This document shows positions 17,368 to 25,180 of a DNA stretch of 33,442 nucleotides, piece by piece (the first letter of the stretch is position 1; the number at the start of each line of letters is the position of its first letter). The notes under the pieces are model-generated. The model was not told the origin of the DNA, made no database searches, and was given only the letters and a program-made list of their open reading frames with translations. The stretch is from Bacteroidota bacterium. Lineage in GTDB: Bacteria > Bacteroidota > Bacteroidia > Bacteroidales > Rikenellaceae. The stretch spans positions 1 to 33,442 of the forward strand of contig JAEZTA010000091.1 in the NCBI GenBank assembly GCA_023443765.1, in the 5' to 3' direction. A program made the position numbers and the translations under genes.

Positions 17368-19137
17368 TTAATACCCGGGGTTCTGCACCAGATAGCCCTT
17401 GTTGATCTCGGACTGCACGATGGGGCTGAGGTTCATCCTGTCGAACCAGGCGTAATTGCTCGTGTAGGCGGGGACGAGGCTGACCTTGTCGAACTCCTTG
17501 GGAGTCCGGGCCCCGCCCGACACGTTCTTCGTAAAGTTGAACGCATGCTTGGCTCCCCCGATCATCTCGTGGCCCTTCTTCCAGTGCCGGGCATGCGGAT
17601 AGAGCTGTCCCTCGTTGTAGAACTCCACATACCACTCCCGCTCGATCTCCTTCTGCAACACATCGTGGTCGGTGTAATCGACCGCGGCAAGTCCTCCGCG
17701 GGTCCGGATTTCGTTGAGGTATATGCGGGCGTTCGTATCGTCGCCGATCTCGTTGTAACACTCGGCCAGATTGAGGTAAAACTCCGCCATGCGGAATATC
17801 GGGTATTCGAACCAGGCCCTGCGGCCGGCCTTGTACCAGAACTTCATGTTGCGCCCCACGCCCTGCTGCGGATCGGCCTTATACATCTTCCAGCCTTTGC
17901 TGACGCTCCAGAAGTCATCGTCCGGGTTGCCGAACGGGTCGATACCGAAGAAGAAGATCGAAACCTTGCAACGGGGCTCCATCTCGAAAGCCTTGTCGTA
18001 ATACCCCGTCATGTACGGCTCCGGCGTCTCGCCGGGCCAGGTCTGCTCGGTTCCGTCGGCCTTGCGGAACTTCACGAGCGTCTCGTAGCTCGTTCCGCGG
18101 TACTGGATGTCGTTGTTGTTTCCCTGCAGGTTGGGCGAATAGTTGACATAAATGCCGTCGCTCTCGCCGGGTCCGTTGCCGTTCTGCTTGAAGGCCAGCA
18201 GGATTTCCTTGCTGTTGAGCGTGCCGACCGCCGTTCCGAAATCTTCCATCGGGTTCCCGGTCTTGATCAGCACATACCCGTTCTGCTTGCCCCATTCGAT
18301 CACGTCGAGGTTCGCCTGGATAGCGTCGCGGTAGCGCTGCTCGTCATACCCGCCCAGCCAGATCAGGTCGTTGTCGGGGTGCATGTCGAGATAAGGGGCG
18401 TTGCTGTTGAACAGCGGACGTGCGGCATAGGTGAGGGTCTCGGCCTCGATTGCCAGGATGACGCCTTTGAACAGGCGTCCGGTCCATTCGTTCGACCACA
18501 TGTGGTCGCCCATCAGCTCTTTGGACTCCCTGCACAACCGCAGGATGAAGTCGACGGTCTGCTGCACCGAAGCGCGGCCCATCTGGTCGGTCATCGTCAG
18601 CGTGCGGTCAACGAGGGGAACACCCCCGTAACGCTTCAGCATCTCCAGGTAACGGAAGGCCAGCAGGCCCTTCATTTCGCCTTTCACGACATTTTTCTCC
18701 TCCACGGACATGTCGGGCACCTTGTCGATATTCTCCAGCACGACGCAGGTGTGGCGGATGTAGACGTAGTTGTCCGTGAAATTATCGTCGCTCAGCGCCG
18801 CGCCCTTCAACATCTCCGGCCCGGTCGCCGACATACCGTTGCTGCAAAGCGCCGGTTCGTACGTGTAGTACATGCTGCACAGGTTCTCGCCCGAAATGAA
18901 CGACTCGTTCGTCGCAAAGGGCATGCGCGGAGGCGACCACGTAAACATCGGCAGTCCGGAGGAGAGCATATAGGCATAAGCCAGCGCAATGGTTCCTTCC
19001 GCATTCTTCGCCGAACTGAAAGTCTTTTCCAGGTCCAAACCCATCTCATACGGCGCCTCGATGAACTCGTCGACACACCGGTAATTCGATGCCGCGACCA
19101 GTACGATAGCCAGGAATTTGATTATAGTCTTTTTCAT
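17368..19137 (-). CDS. SusD/RagB-family outer-membrane lipoprotein (first pair)
   Basis: 589 residues. Signal region MKKTIIKFLAIVLVAASNYRC with the candidate lipid Cys21 followed by VDEF. The lipobox is unusual, with Arg at -1 and Tyr at -2 instead of small residues. SusD hallmarks: LLAFRYLEMLKRYGGVPLVDRTL near 154-176 (conserved R-x-x-x-x-x-x-x-x-y-G-g-v-P-l), EYPIFRMAEFYLNLAECYNEIGD near 455, INEIRTRGGL near 487, and a C-terminal IEREWYVEFYNEGQLYPHARHW, a RagB/SusD signature. Partner of susC1; its start is 17 bases after the susC1 stop. Expected to hold oligosaccharide at the outer face of the transporter. Confident family call; ligand unknown. Confidence 0.93.
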   Translation of the reverse strand: MKKTIIKFLAIVLVAASNYRCVDEFIEAPYEMGLDLEKTFSSAKNAEGTIALAYAYMLSSGLPMFTWSPPRMPFATNESFISGENLCSMYYTYEPALCSNGMSATGPEMLKGAALSDDNFTDNYVYIRHTCVVLENIDKVPDMSVEEKNVVKGEMKGLLAFRYLEMLKRYGGVPLVDRTLTMTDQMGRASVQQTVDFILRLCRESKELMGDHMWSNEWTGRLFKGVILAIEAETLTYAARPLFNSNAPYLDMHPDNDLIWLGGYDEQRYRDAIQANLDVIEWGKQNGYVLIKTGNPMEDFGTAVGTLNSKEILLAFKQNGNGPGESDGIYVNYSPNLQGNNNDIQYRGTSYETLVKFRKADGTEQTWPGETPEPYMTGYYDKAFEMEPRCKVSIFFFGIDPFGNPDDDFWSVSKGWKMYKADPQQGVGRNMKFWYKAGRRAWFEYPIFRMAEFYLNLAECYNEIGDDTNARIYLNEIRTRGGLAAVDYTDHDVLQKEIEREWYVEFYNEGQLYPHARHWKKGHEMIGGAKHAFNFTKNVSGGARTPKEFDKVSLVPAYTSNYAWFDRMNLSPIVQSEINKGYLVQNPGY

Positions 19138-19154
19138 CGGAAATCTCTTTTGGA

Positions 19155-22100
19155 TTAAAATTGAAGCCTCACACCGAAATTATAAGTCCTCGCGATCGGG
19201 TAAATGATGCCTTCCGAGGTGTACTGGTCCTGCACCAGCTCCGGATCGACGCCCTTCGGGAGGTCGGACTTCTGGATCGTAAACAGGTTATTCGTGTTCA
19301 CATAGACCCTCAACGTCGAGATACGCAGCTTCTTCAGCCACCGCTTGTCCCGGATGGCATACGCCACCTCCAGGTTCTTCAGCTTAATGTGGTCCGTGGA
19401 GCGAACCCAGAACGAATTACCCACGCCGTTCTGCGTGCTGTTGTTGGTGGCCATCGACATACGCGGATAGGTAATGTCCCCGCCTTCGGCATACCTCTCG
19501 GGCGTCCAGCGGCCTTCGTACATGTACTTCATCACCTGACCCTTCGCCGTAAACGGGTTGACCATGTAGCCTTCCATGACGAAGTTACCCTGCGCCGAAC
19601 CCGTAAAGAGGGCCGACACTTCGATTCCCTTGTACCCCACAAAGAGGTTCAGGCTGAATCCGAAGCGGGGGATGTTGGAATACCCGTACGGGATCTTGTC
19701 CTGCTCGTTGATGATTCCGTCGCCGTTGATGTCCACGACGCGCAGGTCTCCGGCCTGCGCCTTATTGCCTGCCGACACGTTGTAGGGGTGGTTGGCGGCT
19801 TCCTGCGGCGAATTGTAGAACCCTTCGTTCAGGTAAGCCTTGTACTGCCCGTAGGAATAGCCCGTCTTGTTCATCCAGGAATACGGATACGGGGCCTCGG
19901 CCATCTCGACGATCTTGTTCTTGGAGTAGGAGACCTGGCCGCCGATTTCGTAGGAGAAATCCCGGGCGTTGTCCCGCCACTTCAGGCTCAGTTCATAACC
20001 CTGGTTATTCATCGCACCGACGTTCATCGGCGGGAGCACGCTGCTGTCGAGTCCGATGATTCCGGGGACCGTCGCAAGCGTGGTGAGGATGTTGTTACGC
20101 TTCTCCTTGAACAGATCGACCGTAAACAGCAGCCTGTCGCGGAAGAAATTGGCTTCGAGGGCGATGTTGTACGACTCTTTCTTTTCCCACGTAACGCCGG
20201 GGTTTCCCACGGTCTTCTCGGCCTTTCCGACGTAGTTGGTCGGGTAGTAGGTTCCGTCCGTATATCCGAACGGATAGCCCTGGAACGACTTGCCGTACGA
20301 CCCGAAATCCTCCCACATGCCGGGCAGGAACATGAAACGGCGTCCTCCGACGTTGCTGTTACCCGTCTGGCCGTAGGAACCGCGCAGCTTGAGCATCGTG
20401 AGGATGTCGTTCTTCGGGAAGAACTTCTCGTTCGAAATGATCCATCCCACCGAGACCGCCGGGAACACGCCAAACCGTTTTCCGGGAGCGAAGTTCTCCG
20501 AGCCGTTGTAACCCACGTTGAACTCGCCCAGGTAACGGTTGTCGAAACTGTAAGTCACACGTCCCACGACGCCGTACATACCCTGAGGCACGTTGTAGAG
20601 CAGTCCGGGCAGTGTTTTCTTCTCGGCGGTCACCAGTGCGAGCGCCGACACCTCGTGCCGCCCGAATTTCCGGCTGTAATCAATACCGCCTTCGACGTAA
20701 AGTTTGTAGTTCTTGTCATACCCGCTGTCCCAGGTCGACTTCGTCGGCTTGGTTCCCTTCAGGAAAATATGCTCGTTGGGATTCTCGGGATTGCGCGTAA
20801 AACTGTACGACGGAATGTCCGACGACTCGACCGTCGTCTTCTTGAAATAGCTGTTGTAGGAGATCACGCCCCGGACGGACAACCCCTCGGTGATGAACCC
20901 GAGATTGTATTTGCCCCGCAGCGAAGCGTTGAGGTTGTTGCTGTCGACATTGGCAATGCTCCGGCTGAGCAGCACCCCGATCGGGCTGTAACCCTTGTAC
21001 TGGTGCTTGGGAATATCCCCGGCGTAGTCGCCGACGAGTTTTCCGTCCACGATACCCGGGCCTGCAAACGGTGTTGTCTCGTAGATGTTGACCATCACGC
21101 CACGGTAACGTCCGCCGGTGTTGAGCGAGCCGTCCGAATCGGAGAAACTGCGCAGGTCGGAGAAGGTTCCCGACACCGCGAGGTTGAGTTCGAGGTTCTT
21201 GATGAAGTTGAAGTCGAAATTCGTGCGGAAATTGATACGCTGGTTGCGCGAGTCGGCCGGGGAGTCGTCGAACCCGAAGTTGTTCAGCAGGCCCTCCTGG
21301 CTCAGGTATCCCAGCGACACGAAATAATTGACCTTGTCCGTTCCGCCCGACATATTCACGTTGTACTGCTGTTGCAGGGCCGTGCGGTCGAACATCATCT
21401 TCAGGTAGTCGCGGCTGGCGTAATAGATGGCCGGGCTCTGCCTGAGGGCCACCCGCTGCTCCTCGGTCAGGTGCGTCATCGCCGCCACCTCCTTCAGGGT
21501 GTAGTCTCGGTTGTTTTTGAACTTCCACAACTGGTCGTCGTCGAACCACAGCGTGGCGTCGACAGTCCCGTCGTTGGTCAGGGCCTCATTGCGCATCAGC
21601 GCATATTCATACGCATTGGCCAGTTCCGGCAGTGACGAGGCGCGGTTAAAGCCGATATTGGCCGAGAAAGTGATCTGCGGAGCGCCCGTCCGGCCCTTTT
21701 TGGTCGTCACAATGATGACGCCGTTAGCGCCCCGGACGCCGTAAACGGCGGTCGCCGAAGCGTCCTTGAGCACGTTGACCGTCTCGATGTCGTTGGGGTC
21801 CATCGAGTTCATATCCGCGATGCTCATCACCACGCCGTCGATCACGACGAGCGGATTCTGGTCGCCGGCAAAGGTTCCGACGCCGCGGACGCGGATCGTC
21901 GCCTCGTCGACACCGGGTTCTCCCGATTTCTGCACCGCCGTAAGGCCCGACACACGGCCCAGCAGGGCATTCGAAACGTTTCCGACGGGCGATTTCACCA
22001 GTCGGTTTCCGGCGACGCTGGAAATGGCCCCGACGACCGTCTCTTTCTTCTGGACGCCGTATCCGACGACCACGACATCCTCCAGCGTCTGCACATCCTC

Positions 22101-22412
22101 CTGGAGCACGACGCTGAGATTCGTTTTCCCGGAGACGGCAACCGTCTGGGTCACATAGCCGATATAGCTGACGTTCAGCACGGCATCGGGAGCGACATCC
22201 AGCCGGAATGCACCCGAGACATCCGATGTCGTACCGATCCGGGTATTGTCCCTGACGACGATCGTGGCACCGATGATAGCCTCCCCTTTCGCATTGGCGA
22301 CTTTTCCGGTCACCGACACCTTCTGCGCCGCCGCACACACCGGGATCATGATCACGGAGACCAGCAACCCGACGATGAGCGATGCCTTCAAATATAGAAT
22401 CTGATGTTTCAT
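19155..22412 (-). CDS. SusC-like TonB-dependent oligosaccharide transporter (first pair)
   Basis: 1085 residues, the full-length SusC architecture. Signal peptide 1-29 (cleavage near CAAAQ), carboxypeptidase-regulatory-like domain at about 33-105 (VTGKVANAKGEAIIGATIVV, GYVTQTV), then DVVVVGYGVQKK near 112, the conserved SusC junction. The plug follows (ALLGRVSGLTAVQKSGEPG, IRVRGVGTF, PLVVIDGVVM, GVRGANGVIIVTTKKG). The beta-barrel runs to the end, closing with IARTYNFGVRLQF. Forms the outer-membrane channel under SusD1, driven by TonB-ExbBD. It starts after a 121-base gap holding a strong nested hairpin, so its transcription may be separately controlled from the fimbrillin genes upstream. Confidence 0.96.
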   Translation of the reverse strand: MKHQILYLKASLIVGLLVSVIMIPVCAAAQKVSVTGKVANAKGEAIIGATIVVRDNTRIGTTSDVSGAFRLDVAPDAVLNVSYIGYVTQTVAVSGKTNLSVVLQEDVQTLEDVVVVGYGVQKKETVVGAISSVAGNRLVKSPVGNVSNALLGRVSGLTAVQKSGEPGVDEATIRVRGVGTFAGDQNPLVVIDGVVMSIADMNSMDPNDIETVNVLKDASATAVYGVRGANGVIIVTTKKGRTGAPQITFSANIGFNRASSLPELANAYEYALMRNEALTNDGTVDATLWFDDDQLWKFKNNRDYTLKEVAAMTHLTEEQRVALRQSPAIYYASRDYLKMMFDRTALQQQYNVNMSGGTDKVNYFVSLGYLSQEGLLNNFGFDDSPADSRNQRINFRTNFDFNFIKNLELNLAVSGTFSDLRSFSDSDGSLNTGGRYRGVMVNIYETTPFAGPGIVDGKLVGDYAGDIPKHQYKGYSPIGVLLSRSIANVDSNNLNASLRGKYNLGFITEGLSVRGVISYNSYFKKTTVESSDIPSYSFTRNPENPNEHIFLKGTKPTKSTWDSGYDKNYKLYVEGGIDYSRKFGRHEVSALALVTAEKKTLPGLLYNVPQGMYGVVGRVTYSFDNRYLGEFNVGYNGSENFAPGKRFGVFPAVSVGWIISNEKFFPKNDILTMLKLRGSYGQTGNSNVGGRRFMFLPGMWEDFGSYGKSFQGYPFGYTDGTYYPTNYVGKAEKTVGNPGVTWEKKESYNIALEANFFRDRLLFTVDLFKEKRNNILTTLATVPGIIGLDSSVLPPMNVGAMNNQGYELSLKWRDNARDFSYEIGGQVSYSKNKIVEMAEAPYPYSWMNKTGYSYGQYKAYLNEGFYNSPQEAANHPYNVSAGNKAQAGDLRVVDINGDGIINEQDKIPYGYSNIPRFGFSLNLFVGYKGIEVSALFTGSAQGNFVMEGYMVNPFTAKGQVMKYMYEGRWTPERYAEGGDITYPRMSMATNNSTQNGVGNSFWVRSTDHIKLKNLEVAYAIRDKRWLKKLRISTLRVYVNTNNLFTIQKSDLPKGVDPELVQDQYTSEGIIYPIARTYNFGVRLQF

Positions 22413-22440
22413 CCACGCAATAGTTTGATGGTAAAATTCG

Positions 22441-22502
22441 AAGTATCCGGCAAATGCAGCCCTGCGGGAACCCGTTTAAAACGGGTTCCCCGGATACTTT
22501 TT
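22441..22502 (+). terminator. nested stem-loop with T-run at the susC1 leader (plus-strand oriented)
   Basis: Outer arms 22441-22450 and 22490-22499 are perfect 10-bp complements (AAGTATCCGG and CCGGATACTT). Inside, 22467-22476 and 22480-22489 form a second perfect 10-bp stem (GGAACCCGTT and AACGGGTTCC) with a tight loop. On the plus strand the structure runs directly into five T (22498-22502), the form of an intrinsic terminator. On the minus strand, the sense of the operon, it is followed only by CGAATTTT and is less terminator-like. It lies in the 121-base gap between the third fimbrillin gene and susC1. Possible roles are terminator or attenuator ahead of susC1, or terminator of an antisense RNA. 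Confidence 0.6.
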
Positions 22503-22533
22503 CAGGTAGTTTTGCTTATTTGCCGTAAAGGGG

Positions 22534-23433
22534 CTAATTATTGCCTGCCGACACATCCTCCCATTCAGAGTCGACCCAATCCCGGATCGTACCCGACACG
22601 CTGATTCCGGCGCGGTTTACGGCAATATCGAACTCGTAAATCTTAGCCTTCTCAATTTTCGCAATATCGTCGGTCATGTTCCAGGTATACGTGTTGCCGG
22701 GAATGGTGAAGTCAACGACATGGGCCGCTGTCAGGTCTGCCTCCGTGGGCAGCAGCAATGCCTGGTAAACCGCGGTTCCCGCCTGGGCAGGGATGATCTC
22801 CGCAACGGACGGTTTCACGTCGAGCACACCTTCCAGCAGGTCGAACTCCGCTCCCGTGTTCATCCCTTTTATGCGGATGCTCAGGCCGTCGAGGTTGGGA
22901 ATACCCTCCCCCGCCGATACTTTCATAACGAGTTTGGCCAATTGGTGGCGGAACGAGAATTTCACCTGCGGGGCGCCCGCATCCTTATCGCGTACCCGCT
23001 CGGCATACATCAGGGGAGCTACCGCCTCCGAAGCCTGGTCGGCAAGGGCGATCGGATAGATGAAATCGTAAACCAGGTCCCTGTAAGGGGCATAGGAGAG
23101 GAAGTCGACCTTTTCGCCCGAAATCGGGAAGGTCACCCGTCCCTGCGCAGGACCGAATGCGCCGTCGCCGGAGGTCACGAACTTCTGGTTGCTCGCCATA
23201 TTGACGACGATGCCCTTTCCGGCCTTGACCATAAACAGGCCGATGGCGTCGTTGGCCTTCCACTGGTTGTCGGAAGCCTGCGTCCCCGTCATGGCGACGA
23301 TCTCCGACGAGACTTCGACTTCCACACCCGTATCGCCGGCATTGGTCTCCTTGTCGTCACACGCCGCCAGCATCAGGGCGGAAAGCACGATGCCTCCGAT
23401 TATCTTGAACGATTTGTTATAGGAATATTTCAT
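22534..23433 (-). CDS. fimbrillin-family (Mfa-like) lipoprotein, third of the cluster
   Basis: 299 residues. Lipoprotein signal ending MLAAC (Cys25) followed by DDKE. The body has the fimbrillin-family pattern: WKANDAIGLFMV near 58, FPISGEKVDFLSYAPY near 102, VKFSFRHQLAKLVMKVSAGEG near 157-177, LSIRIKGMNTGAEFDLLEG near 184, YQALLLPTE near 224 and a final VSGTIRDWVDSEWEDV. Such transthyretin-like two-domain proteins form type V pili or serve as surface adhesins. In PUL settings they may bind glycan or anchor other proteins. No fimbrial usher or tip operon is visible here, so a non-pilus role is plausible. It follows the fimbrillin-FGE fusion gene by 21 bases and precedes susC1 by 121. Confidence 0.82.
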   Translation of the reverse strand: MKYSYNKSFKIIGGIVLSALMLAACDDKETNAGDTGVEVEVSSEIVAMTGTQASDNQWKANDAIGLFMVKAGKGIVVNMASNQKFVTSGDGAFGPAQGRVTFPISGEKVDFLSYAPYRDLVYDFIYPIALADQASEAVAPLMYAERVRDKDAGAPQVKFSFRHQLAKLVMKVSAGEGIPNLDGLSIRIKGMNTGAEFDLLEGVLDVKPSVAEIIPAQAGTAVYQALLLPTEADLTAAHVVDFTIPGNTYTWNMTDDIAKIEKAKIYEFDIAVNRAGISVSGTIRDWVDSEWEDVSAGNN

Positions 23434-23454
23434 ACGATTACAGTTTTAGGTAGG

Positions 23455-25149
23455 TTATTCCGACAGCACGATTCTGAAGCCCTGCGAGTCGCCCATCGTG
23501 TCCGGCGCCTTGTCGCGGCGGAATGCGCTTCCGGCATCCGCGGCGCTGTGCCACCACGCCGCACCCCTTGCAACGACCTTGTCGCTCAGGACCGGATGCG
23601 AAGGATCGACCGCCGCATCCTCGGTATAGGTGTAATACGAGTCGGAAACCCACTCTTCCACACTGCCGATCATCTCGTAAAATCCCCAGGGATTGGGAGG
23701 GCACGAACCCACGATATATTGTTTATTCTCGTTGCTGCCCGGGGCTTTGATACCCGACAGGACCGCCTGGACCTCATCGACGTTGATCTGGTCGCCCGTA
23801 TAGTATTTCGTCGTCGTTCCCGCACGGCAGGCATATTCCCATTCGGCTTCGGTCGGGAGACGGCCGCCGATCCAGCGCGCGAACTCCATGGCCCCGTACC
23901 AGCTGACGTTGATCACCGGCCACTGGTTGACCGACGGCTGCTCGGGCTGCCATTCGTCATCCTTCCACCGCACGCCGACCCACGAGCCGCTCTTCACAAG
24001 CGCCTTGTCCGGATACAGGCCGCCCGCATACTTTGCGTTGGAACCGATTCCGCAGGCATTCATAAACTCGGCGAACTGTGCATTGGTGATGAGATATTTG
24101 CTCATCCGGAATCCTTTGGTCAGCGTCACCTTGTGCTGCGGGCGTTCGTTGTCCTTGCCCACGCCGACGGGACTTCCCATCATAAATTCACCGGCAGGAA
24201 GCGAGATGAACTCCACGCCCCGGACCTTGCTGATCCCAATCTCCTCGGCCGGGCCTTCCGGCGTCCAGTCCTCAACATCGGCCTCGGCAACCTCGATGGT
24301 TATCGTACTGATCTTGTTGACGGTCACATTGTAACGGTGGTTTTTTCCCGCCGTCAGCACCAACTCGGCCGGAATCGCCCACGTATAGGTCGTCCCGTCC
24401 AGTTCGAAATCCACCTTCCGGTCCGCGGCCTTGCCAGGCGCCACGATCGCCTCGTAAAGCATCCCGGCGGTAACCGTACGCGGGACGATATCGCCGTTGC
24501 CCTGCGACGTGACGGCCTTGGTCCCCAGGTCGAACGAAACCTTCCCGGGCATTCCCTTGATCTTCACGGCCAGCGCCGAAAAGTCGAGATCGGTGACGCC
24601 CACGCCCTTGACGATCCGCATCGTCAGCTTCGAGAACTGGTGTTCGAACGACAGCGACACGCTGGGATCGTTGGCATCCTTGTTCGCGGCATTGTTGCTG
24701 TAAAGCAGGTCGATCTCCTGCGGAGCATTCTGCTTAGCCGCGAAATCAGCCACAAAGGCATAACCGGCGATGCCCTGCGTGTAGGGATAGTAGGCCACGA
24801 AATCGACCTTGTCGCCGTTGAGGGGATAATACAACGGATCGCTGACCGCCACGAGGCTGCCAGCCGCCGAAGCGCTGTACTCCTTGTTGTCGCCGCCTTC
24901 GACGATGTTGCCGGCGTTCAGCGCCGCCCCGGCTTTTTTCATATAGATGCCCACCCGGTCGCCGTTGTCCCAGGCTGCCCCGGAAACGCGGCTCTTCATG
25001 GGTTTGATGTCCGAAGAGCGGAAACTGACCCGCCCGTCGCCGGTTCCGCCCGGAACGGCCTCCTCGCTATTGTCGCAGGCGCCGAAAAAGAGCGAACATC
25101 CGCACAGAAGCGCGGGAACACTTCTCAGTATATTGGATACAATTTTCAT
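23455..25149 (-). CDS. fimbrillin-family module fused to a cysteine-less FGE/SUMF1-like domain, lipoprotein
   Basis: 564 residues. Signal peptide ends FFGAC (Cys25). Residues about 35-297 are a fimbrillin-type module: WDNGDRVGIYM near 60, YYPLNGDKVDFVAYYPY near 107, SLSFEHQFSKLTMRIVKG near 165, and ADVEDWTPEG near 290, the usual end of such modules. Residues about 309-562 are a formylglycine-generating-enzyme-like (FGE-sulfatase) domain: FISLPAGEFMMGSP near 314, PQHKVTLTKGFRMSKYLITN near 337, PVINVSWYGAMEFARWIGGR near 411, LPTEAEWEYACRAGT near 431, and WGFYEMIGSVEEWVSD near 488. The C-terminal region where active FGE carries its cysteines reads RGAAWWHSAADAGSAFRR, without Cys. Sulfatase maturation is therefore unlikely, and no sulfatase gene lies in the window. 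A C-type-lectin-like ligand-binding or structural role is more plausible. Middle gene of three. Confidence 0.85.
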   Translation of the reverse strand: MKIVSNILRSVPALLCGCSLFFGACDNSEEAVPGGTGDGRVSFRSSDIKPMKSRVSGAAWDNGDRVGIYMKKAGAALNAGNIVEGGDNKEYSASAAGSLVAVSDPLYYPLNGDKVDFVAYYPYTQGIAGYAFVADFAAKQNAPQEIDLLYSNNAANKDANDPSVSLSFEHQFSKLTMRIVKGVGVTDLDFSALAVKIKGMPGKVSFDLGTKAVTSQGNGDIVPRTVTAGMLYEAIVAPGKAADRKVDFELDGTTYTWAIPAELVLTAGKNHRYNVTVNKISTITIEVAEADVEDWTPEGPAEEIGISKVRGVEFISLPAGEFMMGSPVGVGKDNERPQHKVTLTKGFRMSKYLITNAQFAEFMNACGIGSNAKYAGGLYPDKALVKSGSWVGVRWKDDEWQPEQPSVNQWPVINVSWYGAMEFARWIGGRLPTEAEWEYACRAGTTTKYYTGDQINVDEVQAVLSGIKAPGSNENKQYIVGSCPPNPWGFYEMIGSVEEWVSDSYYTYTEDAAVDPSHPVLSDKVVARGAAWWHSAADAGSAFRRDKAPDTMGDSQGFRIVLSE

Positions 25150-25180
25150 AGATTAGCAGTATTATGGTTCGAACTCGTTT

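Noticed and set aside
22389..22396. TATATTTG box on the minus strand inside the first codons of susC1
   Set aside because: It lies downstream of the start codon within the signal-peptide codons, so it cannot serve susC1 as a promoter. Treated as chance.
23455..25149. Active sulfatase-maturing enzyme
   Set aside because: No cysteine in the catalytic region, and no sulfatase gene in the window.
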